Source: Euborellia annulipes (Eukaryota; Arthropoda; Insecta; Dermaptera; Anisolabididae). From it: a stretch of DNA of 64,000 nt. Positions within the stretch are counted from its first letter, which is position 1. Each line of letters starts with the position of its first letter. The stretch lies in the NCBI GenBank assembly GCA_023213315.1, contig JAKCPI010003285.1, forward strand, positions 104,048 to 168,047, read 5' to 3'. The position numbers were made by a program, and so were the translations under genes. Of the stretch, positions 10,004 to 21,689 are shown one piece after another. The notes beneath the pieces are model-generated. The model did not search any database and was not told the origin of the DNA. It saw only the letters and a list, made by a program, of their open reading frames with translations.

Positions 10004-11620
10004 GGATCTAAATGGCAGAATATAATAAATTAAAAATTAAGTAATTGATTTTTATTTAGAATTATAAATTATATATGTACCTATAAGATGAGTATTATAT
10101 TCGCATTTAGATCCATTATATTGAAAAATCTGAGAGTCACATTAATAAAAAATGCCATGCATACAAACATCACTTTGCTCGTCAATCATATAATGAACAA
10201 GTTCAAATTTTATTTATAAATAAATATTTCATAAAAGAGTTGCTGAGGGGATTAACCTGACATCTAGCGGTCTTATTATCAATTTACACTTATATAAACA
10301 AAAATAAAAATAAATTTAAATTTACACAAAAACACAATTCTGAATACATTTTAGGACAATGTAGTTTATATACATCAATAAAATTATTTATAATTACAAA
10401 TTATTGAACTGTTATCTATTTCATTAATTGTATAGTCTACTGATGATGCCAGTATAATTTTCACTAAGATTTTCGGTGTCACTTTTTATTTTGGCTGAAT
10501 CTGTTATTCCGAAATGAATTTTTTTATAATTTTATAATTGTTTAATTTGTAATAAAAAAGAAAATTTATATTAAGAAAATTTCTAAAACATTTAATTCGT
10601 TAAAAAAAAGCATTGAAAATTTCTCAAATACTGTGGCAACTTCTATTTGCCCTTAAAAATTCTATTCATTAGAGAAATAACGCCATTTGTTTATTTCCTT
10701 ATTATAGGAGATCCAACAACTAAGTAAGTGTATTTAGACGAATTCTAATTTTCCTCTGAATTTTTTAAACCCGGTTGAATGTCTCCTGCTCTATTTATTT
10801 TTCAGAATTTTCGGTGAATTTTAGATAAAACGGTTTGTGAGGAGAAAGAAAGGCAGAAATTTACCCTCTCGGAAGCATTGTCATTTCATAATATAGACTA
10901 AGGCGAGAAAACTCCGAGAGACAGGGTTGTTCCCTCCCCCATGAGGCTATTTTTTATTTTTTTATTTATTTTTTTATATTATACTCCATTCTAACTAACC
11001 TCCGTTATCTTGTTTCCAATTTCAAACTCAAATGGCTGCTTCTAGGTTGAAATGATTTTTCCATTTTAAATAAATAATTAAGAAAGATTTTTTTTACTTA
11101 ATAAATGTCAAAACATAAAATTTATTCCAAATTTTTTATAAAATCCTAATTAAGATCACGACAACGAAAACCAAATAATCCTTTAAATATTAATATTTTA
11201 AGAATTTATTATAGGTGAATCCTTTATGCAAAGAGATAATCTATAGTGAGAATCCAAGATGGCCGCCATGCGATGTTACAGTAAAATCAATTACAAAAGG
11301 TAAATATAATTTCATGCTTGACTAACAAAATATAATATACCCTACATCCAATTAAAAATATTTGTTATTCACCCGTAGCTAGGACTTAAAATTGACTTTA
11401 TTGTAACTTCCCCGTCTGATTGCTTTCTTGGAAATTTATTTATGTGAAATAAAAAAATCAAATTTTATAGTATGTTAAGGAAAAAAACAAATGATATGTG
11501 AAATTTAGTTGAGGAAAAGTAAAAAAAAATTCATTGTTCTACTTCTCTTGACCCTGAAATCCTTGAATTACTTTTTCAATCCACCCTCGTTTTCTAGATA
11601 TTACTTGATTACTTGAATAA
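10004..11620. other. AT-rich non-coding DNA
   Basis: No element ends or coding frames were identified. The word CTACTGATGATGCC at about 10438 resembles a hammerhead core but lacks the GAAAC partner. Confidence 0.4.
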
Positions 11621-11629
11621 TTCTCGAGA

Positions 11630-11889
11630 CAGCGGCGTAACTAGCCGTTGAGGGCGGAGGGGGCGAAGCTCAAATAGGGCGCCGTTTTTTAAGTTGTAAT
11701 ATAATTTTAAAGAAATCTATTATTTTTTTTGGACAATCTATCGAAAGAATATGATAAAATCACCGTCCCTGTGCTATATTTTAGATGCCCTAGGGCGCCT
11801 ATGTCGGTATCGAGGGGCGCCAATGGCTTGAAGCGCCTGGGGCGGAGGGGGCAAGAGCCCCCCTTCGCCCCCACCTAGTTACGCTACTG
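11630..11889 (+). mobile_element. hAT-type MITE with 8-bp TSD TCTCGAGA
   Basis: Ends CAGCGGCGTAACTAG and CTAGTTACGCTACTG are imperfect inverted repeats. They are flanked by a perfect 8-bp duplication, TCTCGAGA (11622-11629 and 11890-11897). An 8-bp TSD with CAG...CTG ends is the hAT signature. The 260-bp interior has G-rich and C-rich blocks near the ends and no ORF. Confidence 0.93.
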
Positions 11890-11950
11890 TCTCGAGAGTA
11901 ATTAAATTATGTTACATTGAAATGACAAATATAAAATGAATATTTATTGA

Positions 11951-12527
11951 TAGAGACCGGACAAAAAAGCATAAAAAAAATGGAAAAAAAGTGCTTAAAA
12001 AAGCATAAAAAACTTGAATAAAAAGTTGTTAAATAAGCATATAAGTTGAAAAAAAGCATCTAATAAGCAATTTTTTACTCATACCAATGGCGTATACAAA
12101 TTTTTTTTTAAAGAAACTAAATTTATTCCGCCCCGCCCTGCGAAAAATTTTGTTTTTGCGGAACCAAATTTTTTCACCCTGCGGAAAAAATTTTTTTTAC
12201 AGGGCTATATTTTTTCACACTTTTGGAAAATTTTTGAAATTTTTTTTTTTTTTGGGGGCGCCCCCTCCCTTATATACGACCCTGGTGTATGCGTGTGTGA
12301 ATGGGAAAAAAGTTTTTTAATAAAAAAAAAAATTATAAATATTCGTAAAATAAGTTCAAATAAGCATGAAAGGGAAAAAAAAGCATAAAAACTCAAAAAA
12401 AGCAAAAAAAAGCATAAAAAATGCAATCTCAATGCACTTATTTTTTCCTAATTCGTATAGAAATTAAATATCAAATGGTTGCTTATGAAATTGAGCAATA
12501 AGCATTTTGCTTAAAATCCGGTCTCTA
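11951..12527. mobile_element. hAT-type element (TAGAGACCGGA ends), AGCATAAAA-rich
   Basis: TAGAGACCGGA at 11951 is inverted at 12517-12527. The flanking octamers TTTATTGA and TTTATTAA match at 7 of 8 positions. The interior is built from AGCATAAAA-like words with no ORF. A G/C-richer segment at about 12083-12286 has its own inverted ends (CCAATGGCGTATA / TATACGACCCTGG) and is probably a nested, older insertion without a readable TSD. Confidence 0.8.
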
Positions 12528-12529
12528 TT

Positions 12530-13830
12530 TATTAAAAAAATTTTTTAATAATAAAAATTTCTGGTTTTATATTTTTATATATTCAATACTTTGTAAGTTT
12601 GAAATAAGTTAAATTCAAAAAACAAATAAGCAAGAGAGATTACAATATTGGAGATGAAAAAAATAAGTACAAATATATAAAATAAAAGTCAACAAATTTG
12701 TTTGAATTTAGAGAAATTAATATGAGTTGGTAATTTGGGTTGCCTACATTTAACAAGCAAACACTAATTTAAGTAAAATATAAAGCCTACAATTCAATCT
12801 AAGAGTGCCGATCTCTCTTTATAATGAATAAAACAAGCCGATTTTGAAATGATAATTATAAAAATAAATTAAATTTCAAAGTTCGAAAACCACAAATGAT
12901 TGGTATTTTTTTCACCCCAAATGATTTGGATGAAATTCAAACCTCGATAAAATACATGATTTTTGGCTGATATCGTTAATTTAACATGATGATGTTTATA
13001 AAAGCCAAATGGTGAACAGGCTGGCTTTTAGTTTCAGCCAACAAACTGATAATATTATAGTTAACTGGTAACAGATACCCAAACGCGGTTAGTTGCAGAC
13101 CATTTAGCCCCTCCAGCCCTGCAGCCCTGCAGCCCCTGTTCATGACACTGGAGATCCTTCGCGATTCCACTGGGAAAGTTTACAAATTAAAGTGACAATT
13201 CAAACATCTCCCCTTACAACTCTTGAACCACTATATTAATATTTATTCCTCTTCTACTTCTTATTAATTTTTATTGAACTTTTAACCTACTTTGAAATTA
13301 TTTTTAAGTTATTCATAAAGAAAATATAAATTTCTTTTCTGTTTATTAATTTGTCTAAGATCTTCATACATTATATACAATCCAAAGCAACTAATATATA
13401 CTAATGTAGTTTATTTTTATAAATAAGTATCATTTCAGAATGATGTTATTTATTTCATTGTAAACAGGGATCGGCATTCTTAGATTGAATTGACGACTTT
13501 ATAAGATACAAATATAATTTAGGGTTTGCATGCTGATGTATTATGTATTATTTTTTTCTTTTTGAAAAATCCAGCGAAAAAATTTTATTACTCAATAAAA
13601 CAAAATTCCTAATATATTTCATATAAAATCACAATGAGTGGCAAATGTTTGGCAATTTTTTTTAACCATGTTTAATCAAAACATTATTAAAAAAAACAGA
13701 ATTTATTTTTTTTTAACGTGTTAAAACAAAATCGTTATAAAAACGTGTAAAAACAGAATTGGAAGTAGAAAAAAATTGATTGTTTATTAAACGAGTTACT
13801 TTATTTTTTGAATATATTTTTTCAATATTT
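12530..13830. other. AT-rich non-coding DNA
   Basis: No transposon ends were recognised. The small ORF at 12976-13170 contains a GC-richer patch (about 13095-13160) but matches no family I know. Confidence 0.4.
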
Positions 13831-13837
13831 TGTTGAC

Positions 13838-13970
13838 GGGCCAAACGACCCGAGGCTCACGTGAATCGAACCCAGAATCTCCAGCCTATTCAAGTCTAAA
13901 CCTCCGAAATCTCAATCACACACCAGCAGACTGATGTCCCGGATAGGCTGGAGATCCTGGGGGCCATTTG
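13838..13970 (-). mobile_element. Possible tRNA-related repeat with internal inverted repeat
   Basis: On the minus strand a B-box-like GGGTTCGATTCACG lies at about 13855-13870. A 14-bp inverted pair, TCTCCAGCCTAT ... ATAGGCTGGAGA, forms a hairpin across 13878-13957. A convincing A box and acceptor stem are not visible, so this is a weak call. Confidence 0.3.
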
Positions 13971-14189
13971 ACATTAGTAAATAGAGTACTTCCTAGACCT
14001 GTATAATAAAATACTTATTTAATAAATTAAATCATTAAGAGTGTACGAATATACGGAAATATTTAATTAATATTGAAATGTCTCAAGTAAGATTATGTGT
14101 GTATTATTGCTAGCTGAGTATGAATTTTTCTATTTTTCCGTTTTGGACATGTTAACATAAGAAATGTATAATTGAATTACAATTGAGAC

Positions 14190-14290
14190 TTTATGAAGGA
14201 AAAATAAGTTACTAACTTTTAGCCTTCTGAAATTGGCAAATCTCAACTTTGAGTCTCTGCCATTCTTTATGGGGCTGAAATTTTTATTTG
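14190..14290 (+). repeat. Dispersed repeat, inverted partner at 17715-17800
   Basis: The block around CTAACTTTTAGCC ... CTCAACTTTGAG ... GGGGCTGAAATTTTT has its reverse-complement counterpart at 17715-17800. The two copies face each other around the Gypsy remnant. They are not its LTRs, because LTRs would be direct repeats. Confidence 0.6.
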
Positions 14291-14450
14291 GATTTGTGCG
14301 TAATAGCAAGACCGATTATAATAGAGTAAGCAAGTCGATTTCGGCGTGAGCAAACTAGTATGTTTATTATCAAAATTATTATTTTGTTTCTTAATTCTTT
14401 CCTCTTCCCTATTTTTGAGTTTATTCGGATCCATAAAAATAGGTTGAAGT

Positions 14451-14890
14451 TTAAGCCACAGGACTCCGCAGTTTCCTTTCCATTAAAAGTTCGGCAGGAC
14501 TTAATCCATTCTCTAAAGGTGTATTTCTTAAATTGAGAAGCATCTTATAAGGATCTTCCAACTTCTCAAAATGATATTTCAAATTTTTAACTTGTGACTC
14601 TATAAATCCATTACTTTGTGGAAAATAAGAGCTTGATATTATCAATTTAAAATTATAATCTCTAGCAAATTCCTCAAATTTATAATTCGCAAATTGTGTA
14701 CCACAATCTGATCTGAGGACTTCTGGAACACCATGACGAGAGCAAAAATAGACTTCATATGTGTTAAAATATTTTCTATAGAAATAGTATTTAGTTTTGC
14801 GACTTCAATAAACCTCGAAAAATAATAACACAATCAAATACCAATGACCTTTAGTCTTCAATAAATCCATCCCTATCATTTGCCAAGGCC
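14451..14890 (-). pseudogene. Ty3/Gypsy integrase catalytic core
   Basis: The catalytic D, D and E can be traced through frameshifts: RPWQMIGMDLLKTKGHWYL (first Asp, about 14840-14890), SDCGTQFANYKFEEFA (second Asp, about 14690-14725) and FPQSNGFIES (Glu, about 14600-14630). The core ends with NTPLENGLSPAELLM. At least one single-base frameshift lies near 14745, within the stretch that reads FARHGVPEVLRSD in the alternative frame. The charged tail REEERIKKQNNNFD continues to about 14350. Confidence 0.88.
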
Positions 14891-14972
14891 TTTGAAGAAA
14901 ATGACTAGGAAGTAAAGTTAAATTTAAGGATTGCGGTATGGGTTTCAAGTGAACCATTTTGAACAATGGTTG

Positions 14973-15020
14973 TATTTATGAGAGTTTCACGAGGGTATTC
15001 TCGTGAAACTCACATAAATA
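14973..15020. repeat. Short hairpin insertion
   Basis: Arms of 21 bp (14973-14993 and 15000-15020) pair with a single mismatch around a 6-nt loop. It lies in the spacer between the integrase zinc-binding and catalytic regions of the Gypsy remnant, so it may be a later small insertion. Confidence 0.6.
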
Positions 15021-16199
15021 GGAAGTAAAGGTTCTGGAAAAACCGTTCTGAATCTCGCATATGAAACCCAACGTTCAATAACATCTTTTAATTGTGAAGA
15101 AATAAGAGGCCACCAAACACTTTGTTTAGCTAAGTCTCTACACATTTAGTTATGCCCTGATGACCCTCATGAAGCTTATTTAAAATTTCAATTGTCATCG
15201 ATACAGGAATTAAAATTAAAAACCCTTTAATAAAAGGCCATTTTGAAAAGAAATATCAAAGCCATAATGCCAATACGGAAAAAAATACCTCAAGAGGCTT
15301 CGACTTTTCAGGCCAACCATATTTACAAAATTTAATAAGAAATTGACAAGTTTCATCTAGTTGAGTTTTATCTACAATTTCTTTAAAATTTCCATCCGAT
15401 GCAGGAAAATTTGATTCAATAAATTGTGTAGGGAATTCTAGTTTTACCTAAATCGGCAAATAACTTTGGGAATGCACTAAAAGGATCTACATTATTTCCC
15501 TTAGAAAGGTTAAAAATTCTTTTAATCAACCCTAAATCCTCACTAGGTTTAATACTCAATAAAACCTTATCGGCACCTGAAACCACATTAAATTGAGTAT
15601 TTCAGGTTTTATTTTTTATATTCAAGAGCACCTTGAACTACACCGGTAACTTTGAGTCGACAACCATTTGGCCCTGTGTTATCAGGAGTAAAATTTCTAA
15701 ATTCAAATAAAACTTTTTAAATAAAACATATGGGAGTACACAAACGTGTGCACCACTATCAATTCTAGCTATAATTTTTATTCCAGAAAATTTCAAATTA
15801 ACAAGCCATTTATTATCATTAGAAAAACATTCTACTTCACCAATAAAAATTTCTGATTGGTTTTCAATAGTATTAACTGATTTAAGAAGACAACATTTGG
15901 AAAAATGACCCTTATTTTTACAACCATAACAAACAGAGTTTCTGGCTGGACACTGAGGCCTTGGATGCTTATCAGTATGAAATCTATATCATTCGAAGAA
16001 GTAAAATTTGAATTGAATTTATTCAAGACGAGTTGAAAATCGATGAGTTAAGCTTCGGTCAAATTAAAGGATTGAAGCACATTTTCAGCTTGAGAGCCCA
16101 TAAGATATATCAAAGCAATGACTTGATCCTCTTCACTTTTCTGAGACATCCCAATCGGGGTTAATCTCATCGGCGAAATCTCAAAAATCTGGCCTTCCA

Positions 16200-17700
16200 G
16201 TTAATATTTAGGAAAGGGAATTTGATAAACAGAATTATTAAAATTAAATATACAAATTACAAATTAAGCACAAGGTTATTCGGTGAAATTTGGTATATAC
16301 TCATTACACTAAAATTGTAGATTTCTATTAACTTTTGGAGTAAATACGTCACCTAGAAGTAGTACTTTACCTATTCTATACGAGAAAGTAAAAAAAGAGA
16401 TCAGTTTATAATAAATTTTCTTTAACAAATGCCTCTAATTAATCAAAACAAATAGTCTGGCCTATTTTAAAGAATAAATTTTATTTTTGTTGAAACTCAT
16501 AAAATAAACGAAATCCCTACGATCGATTTATTGTAGAATTGGTCTATCTATTTAAGTAAAGTCGGTGATTGTTTTTTATTTGTATTATTTGACAATTTTT
16601 TTTTATTTTATTTAAATTCTTCTTATATTTAGGAAGTAATAAAAAGAGAAAACTTCATTCCAAAAATATTAAATAGTGTATATTATTTTATAACTCCAAG
16701 TACAAGAGGGGAAATAATTTCTTTCTTCCGTGACTATTGAATTTGCTTATTTAGTGAAATTTAATTTTTTTTTTTATCTTTTGAAAAAATAAAAATAATT
16801 TAATAATAGAGTCGAAAAATAAATGTATGAATGTATTATATATGTAAAAAAAAAGAAACTTTATAAGGCGGGCTAAAAACAGCCGTCCATGTTTCCGGAA
16901 GCGGAAGTGTCCGACGCTTCCTTGACCCAAGTGGGAGGGCAAGTCATAAAATATCTAGTTAAATTCTATATATATGTACAAGAAGTATATAACTACATAG
17001 TTGTTCTAATCGACCACAATGGCATCGAGTCGGGGTTTGCAGGGTGCAATGGGCTTTCTAAAACCCTCTTCATGAATATGGATTCATCCTCATTGTCTTG
17101 GACCAGAGCCTCAGGATCAGGCTATATAGTCTCCTAGGACAAGAGTTCGCCTCTTCCTACTTCCTAGAGGTCAACTCACCAAATAATTGGGGGTTATCCT
17201 CAAATTAAAAATGTACAAGTATTTGAATTAAATCAATTCAAGATGAATACATTTTGTGTTACTGAAATTTAATTTTATTATGAATAACTAGCTATGTAAA
17301 AATCTCTAGTAATAATATAAAACTCTAAATCAGACCTAGCCAACCCAAAACGCTCCGGGGGGGCTCGAAAATAAAAACAGTTCGTCATTAATAAAATGCA
17401 ATCAAGAGTCGCGGGAGCGACTCGTCGCCGAGCAAGGAAAAAGCAAAAGAAAGCAAAGAAACTCTTAATACCACCATTTAGATGACATTCCAATAGATGC
17501 CAATTGCCCAATGCATTTGCATGGACGAGTCGTCCCTTAGACGACGATTAGCTAGAAATATTTTTAATCCTTAATAAAAGATAGGGACGTGAAAAAGTTT
17601 TTTTGAGAAACTTTTCTCTTTCTGGGCGAATCTCTCAAAAAGTTTTTAAGATAGGGAGGGAAATTTTTTTTATATAAAACTAGAATAAATAAGGATTATT
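16200..17700. other. Non-coding DNA with a less AT-rich patch
   Basis: Most is AT-rich. The patch 16865-17165 (ORF 16889-17137, 82 codons) and 17330-17530 are noticeably GC-richer and contain no repeat I recognise elsewhere in the window. The ORF product matches no known domain, so no gene is called. Confidence 0.35.
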
Positions 17701-17714
17701 TTTAGCACAAATTG

Positions 17715-18060
17715 AAAAAAAAATTCATGCCCCAAAAATACTGGCTAAGGCTCAAAGTTGAGATTCTTCCTGGAGGCTAAAAGTTACTCTTATTTTTCAT
17801 TTTTTTTTTCTTCAATTTTCAAAATTTTAGACAAAGCTACAGGTTTCCCTGCTGGATTGATTTTCATGAAAATCAAATTACAAATAGATACTATCCAAAA
17901 CCCGATACCTTTGATATAAAATTTCATTTTGTAGCAAAAGTGACTTTTTGAGAGGTATTCAAAATTTAAAATTTGTCCTATCTTTGACATGGTGAAAAGA
18001 CAATTCTGACTATTTTGCACCCTGATGACGTCATGCCTGAACAAATCTTTTAGTATTAGT
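17715..18060 (-). repeat. Dispersed repeat, longer copy of the 14190 block
   Basis: The minus strand contains TAACTTTTAGCC ... CTCAACTTTGAGCC ... GGGGCATGAATTTTT, matching 14190-14290. The upstream part extends through TGACGTCATCAGGGTGC. The family is unknown. Confidence 0.5.
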
Positions 18061-18229
18061 AATTTTCATCCCTTTTGAAATTAAATTTTTTAGGATAGAT
18101 CCATTCAGATAGAAATAGACGTGATGAGAATAAGTGCTACCAACATAACAAAAATAACAATCCTAAAATTTTATAAAATTTGGTCAAATCCTATTTTTAT
18201 TATTTCGAATGGATAACAAACGATGTAAT

Positions 18230-18400
18230 ATATAATAATAAATACTGATGTATGTAGAGTATGTAATTCGCTTCTGAAGATGACACATATGGTGTCGAAA
18301 TACGTATAAAGTGTTAATATCAAATTAATATATTACTGAAACAGAAAACCTTGTGAATTTAATAATGTTTCAACTAGAGCCAACGGTTACCAGTTTGAAA
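18230..18400 (+). mobile_element. Penelope-like terminal fragment
   Basis: It comprises the hammerhead-like motif (18262-18313), then a stretch ending AACAGAAAACCTTGTG, then GTTTCAACTAGAGCCAACGG at about 18369. Pieces of the same order occur at 36600-36680 and 22280-22310, and in inverted form at 5600-5740. No reverse transcriptase is nearby. Confidence 0.5.
18262..18313 (+). ncRNA. Hammerhead-ribozyme-like motif
   Basis: Helix I is CGCTT (18269-18273) with AAGTG (18309-18313). The core CTGAAGA (18274-18280) is followed by one extra T. Helix II is GACAC/GTGTC with loop ATATG. Then GAAA (18297-18300) and a helix III, ATAC/GTAT, without a loop, with predicted cleavage after A18308. A loopless helix III can only form between two molecules, as proposed for minimal retroelement hammerheads. 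Activity is unproven. Confidence 0.5.
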
Positions 18401-18417
18401 TTGATTAAATGATATTT

Positions 18418-18555
18418 AAATGTAATATTTCACAAAAAGAAGTGAAATCTCAGCCAAAAATATCGGAGTTGCCTCGCATTATTTCTGCCCAGAGTCGAGG
18501 TGAAATCAAAAAAATGCGCCTCGCTTTTCTACGTTATATAAAAGCGAGGGTTTAT
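18418..18555 (+). mobile_element. Single-arm copy of the GCGAGG foldback family
   Basis: It matches one arm and the left flank of 53178-53465, including AGAAGTGAAATCTCA, GCCTCGCATTATTTCTGCCC and the inner hairpin CCTCGCTTTT ... AAAAGCGAGG. The opposite arm is absent. Confidence 0.7.
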
Positions 18556-18559
18556 AAAC

Positions 18560-19240
18560 AAATTTATTAATTTAAATATATATAATTGCGGAAAGTTCAG
18601 ACAGATGTCTCGCTCCCACTGACCAGCTATCTTGGAGTTTTGCAATCTTATAGGAGAGTCCAGGAGTTCAGGAAAAATATTCGGGTTTCCAAATAGAAAT
18701 TTGATAAGGCTCAAAAATTTAGAAAGAATTTCCCTTATAATGAAAAATTAAATTTCAAGCACGGCTCTCTTCTTGGGAGGGGTTTGCGCCTAGTCAAGAG
18801 AATTCGAGGACCACCCTCCAAATGCTCCTCGCCTTTCCTTAATCATTAATATATATATTCATATCTGGCTTATTAAGAAATACCTCTCTCTTATCTTAAA
18901 ATCATACAAAAAAATTTATCATGTATTTGTTAAAATAATATTTTTTTTCATGAAAAAAGGAATATTAATTATATAACCATTTTTATTATTTTTAATTTGG
19001 GAGATTAAATTATATTTGTTAAAATTAATTGGCCTTAATTTTCCATAATGAGGGATAGAATTCAATGATTTTCAATGAAAAGATTCTAGAAATTCAACAA
19101 ATTTTTGAGACTACCCATTTGGCAATTTGAGTATTTTTCCTAGACTCTATAAAGGTGTAATTTCCAACGAGATATTGGTTAACAGATAGAGAGACGGATA
19201 TTATATATAAAAATAAAAATAATAAAATAACTAAAACCCC
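18560..19240. other. AT-rich non-coding DNA
   Basis: No element was recognised. A short GC-richer patch lies at 18760-18835. Confidence 0.4.
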
Positions 19241-19244
19241 CAGT

Positions 19245-19521
19245 CAAGGGCGGATACAAGGGAGGGGGGGGCGTAAAGGGTGTAATTACCCCCCCCCCCC
19301 CGAGATTTGAAAAAAAAAATACTATTTTTTCGAAAAAAAAATTTATTTTTAATGTAAAAATTTAAAAATTAATACTTAAAAATTTGTTTGTATTTATATT
19401 CTGGCAAACAAGTACAGAATGCGCCTTTAAATTGCCGAAATTAAGAAAAAATTGTGTGCTGTGCGACCAGTCACACCAGATTACCCCCTCCCCCCGAGAA
19501 ACACCTCTGGATCCGCTCTTG
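19245..19521 (-). mobile_element. hAT-type MITE (CAAGGGCGG family), TSD CCCCCAGT
   Basis: The element starts CAAGGGCGGATACAAG and ends GGATCCGCTCTTG. It is flanked by a perfect 8-bp duplication CCCCCAGT (19237-19244 and 19522-19529). Inside are a poly-G/poly-C palindromic tract around GTAATTAC and the TGTGCTGTGCGACCAGTCAC module shared with the HINE-like family. Its orientation is opposite to that of the next copy. Confidence 0.92.
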
Positions 19522-19577
19522 CCCCCAGTTAGAAGTAAAATCCTCTGAAGGCTGTTGGCGCAGCTAGTTTAAATAAT

Positions 19578-19700
19578 CATTATCATTACTATATATAAAG
19601 CGCTAGCGGCTAGCTTCCGTCTGTGCTGATCAGGACGCTGATTGGCTAGAGTTACAGGAAGTGGATTGCGAGCTGGAAATTTAAAATTTAAGCCAGTGGT
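19578..19700 (+). mobile_element. Helitron 5'-end fragment (AAGCGCTAGC subfamily)
   Basis: A TCATTACTATATATAAAGCG start followed by CTAGCGGCTAGCTTCC matches 60418-60460 and, inverted, 58890-58945. A TC start with an AT-rich leader is the usual Helitron 5' terminus. No 3' end is found here. Confidence 0.5.
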
Positions 19701-19751
19701 AAATTAATATTGCAGAGATATAAGGCTTCATGTTTTTGTAGAGACATGATC

Positions 19752-20220
19752 CAAGGGCGGATCCAGCGGTGTTTCTCGGGGGAGTAATCTGGTGTGACTG
19801 GTCACACAGCACCCATTTTTTTCTTAATTTCGGTAATTTAAAGGCGGATTCTGTACTTGTTTGCCAGAATATAAATACAAATCAAATTTTTTCTAATAAC
19901 TTCTAATATTTATGTATATTTGCAATGTATATTTTATTTTTCTAAAATTAAAAATTGTCGACCAGGTCCTGAGGAAGGGGGCGATTAGCACCCGAAACGT
20001 CGACGAGTAGAATGAGATAAAATTTCGTGTTTTATTTCTAATCCTGGCTGCCTACCCATCACCAATACTATACACAGTCTCCAGCCAAAGAAAAATTTAT
20101 CTTCAAATTTTTAAGTATTAATATTTAAAATTTTACATTAAAAATAATTTTTTTTTTAAATCTCGGGGAGGAGGGGGGGGTAATTACCCTTTACCCCCCC
20201 TCCTCTTGTATCCGCCCTTG
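19752..20220 (+). mobile_element. hAT-type MITE (CAAGGGCGG family) with nested insertion
   Basis: CAAGGGCGGATCCAG at 19752 and GTATCCGCCCTTG ending at 20220 are inverted ends. The flanking octamers ACATGATC and ACATGTTC match 7 of 8. Compared with 59384-59624, about 215 bp is inserted at about 19888-20104, bounded by the short repeat CAAATTTTT. The insert contains a hammerhead-like motif. Confidence 0.88.
19962..20006 (+). ncRNA. Hammerhead-ribozyme-like motif inside the nested insert
   Basis: GTC before the core pairs with GAC after the site (helix I). The core CTGAGGA (19969-19975) plus an extra A is followed by helix II GGGGGC/GCACCC (5 of 6 pairs, loop GATTA). Then GAAACGTC (19994-20001) gives a 2-bp loopless helix III and predicted cleavage after C20001. 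It is the same arrangement as at 55396-55430. Confidence 0.45.
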
Positions 20221-20228
20221 ACATGTTC

Positions 20229-21600
20229 CCTTTCTCTTAAAAGAAATTTCGAGAAAATGTTTTTAGTTTATATAATAATTGTATGATGAGTTGAGATTAA
20301 GTCTCTGCAAGGCAAGCAGTGCTCTTTTTGGCTTCTGCTTTTTTCAATTATTGGATGGGCCAAATACACCCCAAGGGAAGAGAAATCAGAAGGCAATAAT
20401 ATTTTAGCTAATATTTTAATTTAAAAATAATAAATTAGAGGTCACCAATTTTCCAAATACAAATGTACAGGTTGATATGAATATATTAGGGTCCGACCGA
20501 AACAAGATTTTCAGCCGAAACCGAATATTCGGCCTCAATCTTAGTTTCGGCCGAAACCGTAACCGAAATCAAATATTCGGTTCCTAGAATATATATATTT
20601 TTAAATGGTTTTTGCAGTAAATTATTGATGTGAGATGGACTCAATTGCAGGCCACTGAATATTTAATAAAATTAAAAAACTTGTAATTTTACGGAATTAA
20701 AATGAGTAAAGTTATCTCGTGGGAAACTTAGCTGGAGGCAGCTCAGGCCTTGTGGACCACAGTCGCCGGTCCAACGCTGGCTTCCTGAAGCTCTGATGAC
20801 TTCCGTTAACCCCAACAATGGAATGCAGGACGAATAATAGATAAAAGTGGGGACGTTTCCCAAATCGTGTTGGAAACGTGAAAATATCACAACTCTATCC
20901 AAATAAATATATTTTCCCAATGAATGGAGGGAAAAAGGCGGATAAAAATCATTCAAGTTGAATAAAAACCGTTTTGAAAGACGAAATAACAAAAATGGGA
21001 TTTAAAAAAAAAATGCGATTAAAAAAAACCTGAAACAAGGTGAACAATAAGAATTATAATAAATTCTCAAGGAATTTTTAAAATCAAATTAACCAAACTT
21101 ACCCTCTTTAGGGTTTTCTTTACTTAAAATAAATGTATCCTTAGATAAGGATATTCTTCACTGCTGGACCAAATTCAGATGAAGCGAGCTCAAAAAATAA
21201 AAGAAAAATCATCCTAATCCTAAGATGCGAGGCTGTGTGCCGGAAGTCGAGAGAGAAGAGAAATGACTTCCTGATTCGCAATATTCAAAATCGAGTAAGT
21301 CAATTTTTTCTGCGTTTTTTCAAGACTTTTGTGCTTCCTTATTCAAAAAATTTTATAAAAATTTTCCAAGCGAAGCAGAATTTAATTACCTAAATTGATT
21401 AATTAATCCAAAATTTTTAATTAAGAAAATTTTGTGAATTTTTATAAAATCTTTTTGTCAAAATTCCTTCGTTTCGTCTAAAGTCTCCCCCATTGTCCAT
21501 TCGAAGGTCCCTCTTCGGTGAGAAGGTGTTAATATCAATGTCTGTTTCTTTCAGTTTTTATTTTCGCTTACTTAATTTTAAATTTTATCTATATTCAAAT
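20229..21600. other. Mostly unrecognised non-coding DNA
   Basis: At 20489-20580, TAGGGTCCGACCGAAAC and repeated CGGCCGAAACCG words form a truncated hAT-like fragment. The 106-codon ORF at 20672-20992 (minus) shows no known domain. A GTAAGT donor-like site at 21294 follows an open stretch from about 21189 (see findings). Confidence 0.4.
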
Positions 21601-21689
21601 GGATATTGATAAAACAAATATTAATAGAATTCCAATAACAAAGAAATGAAGAGAAGAAGCCATAAAAAAAAGTCTCTGAGATTGAAACT

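Larger units (their letters stand above)
14310..16200 (-). pseudogene. Ty3/Gypsy gag-pol remnant, frameshifted and deleted
   Basis: Minus-strand pieces follow retroelement order: a gag fragment (about 16040-16190, frame EEDQVIALIYLMGSQAENVL); a CCHC zinc knuckle CYGCKNKGHFSKC (about 15895-15935); a protease motif ARIDSGAHVCVLP (about 15735-15770); a start-of-RT linker (...KLFADLGKT..., about 15440-15480); an integrase zinc-binding HEGHQGITKC (15131-15180); then the integrase core. Reverse transcriptase and RNase H are missing between the linker and integrase. Frameshifts and stops are frequent. LTRs were not found. This is a dead copy. Confidence 0.85.

Noticed and set aside
10438..10490. Additional hammerhead-like motif (CTGATGATGCC)
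   Set aside because: There is no GAAAC partner or helix II within range.
12083..12286. Nested hAT element with its own TSD
   Set aside because: Inverted ends are visible, but the flanking octamers do not match. It was kept only as a remark in the host element.
14190..17800. LTRs of the Gypsy remnant
   Set aside because: The two flanking related blocks are in inverted orientation, whereas LTRs must be direct repeats.
20672..20992. 106-codon minus-strand ORF
   Set aside because: No domain similarity and a composition typical of chance frames. It was not supported as a gene.
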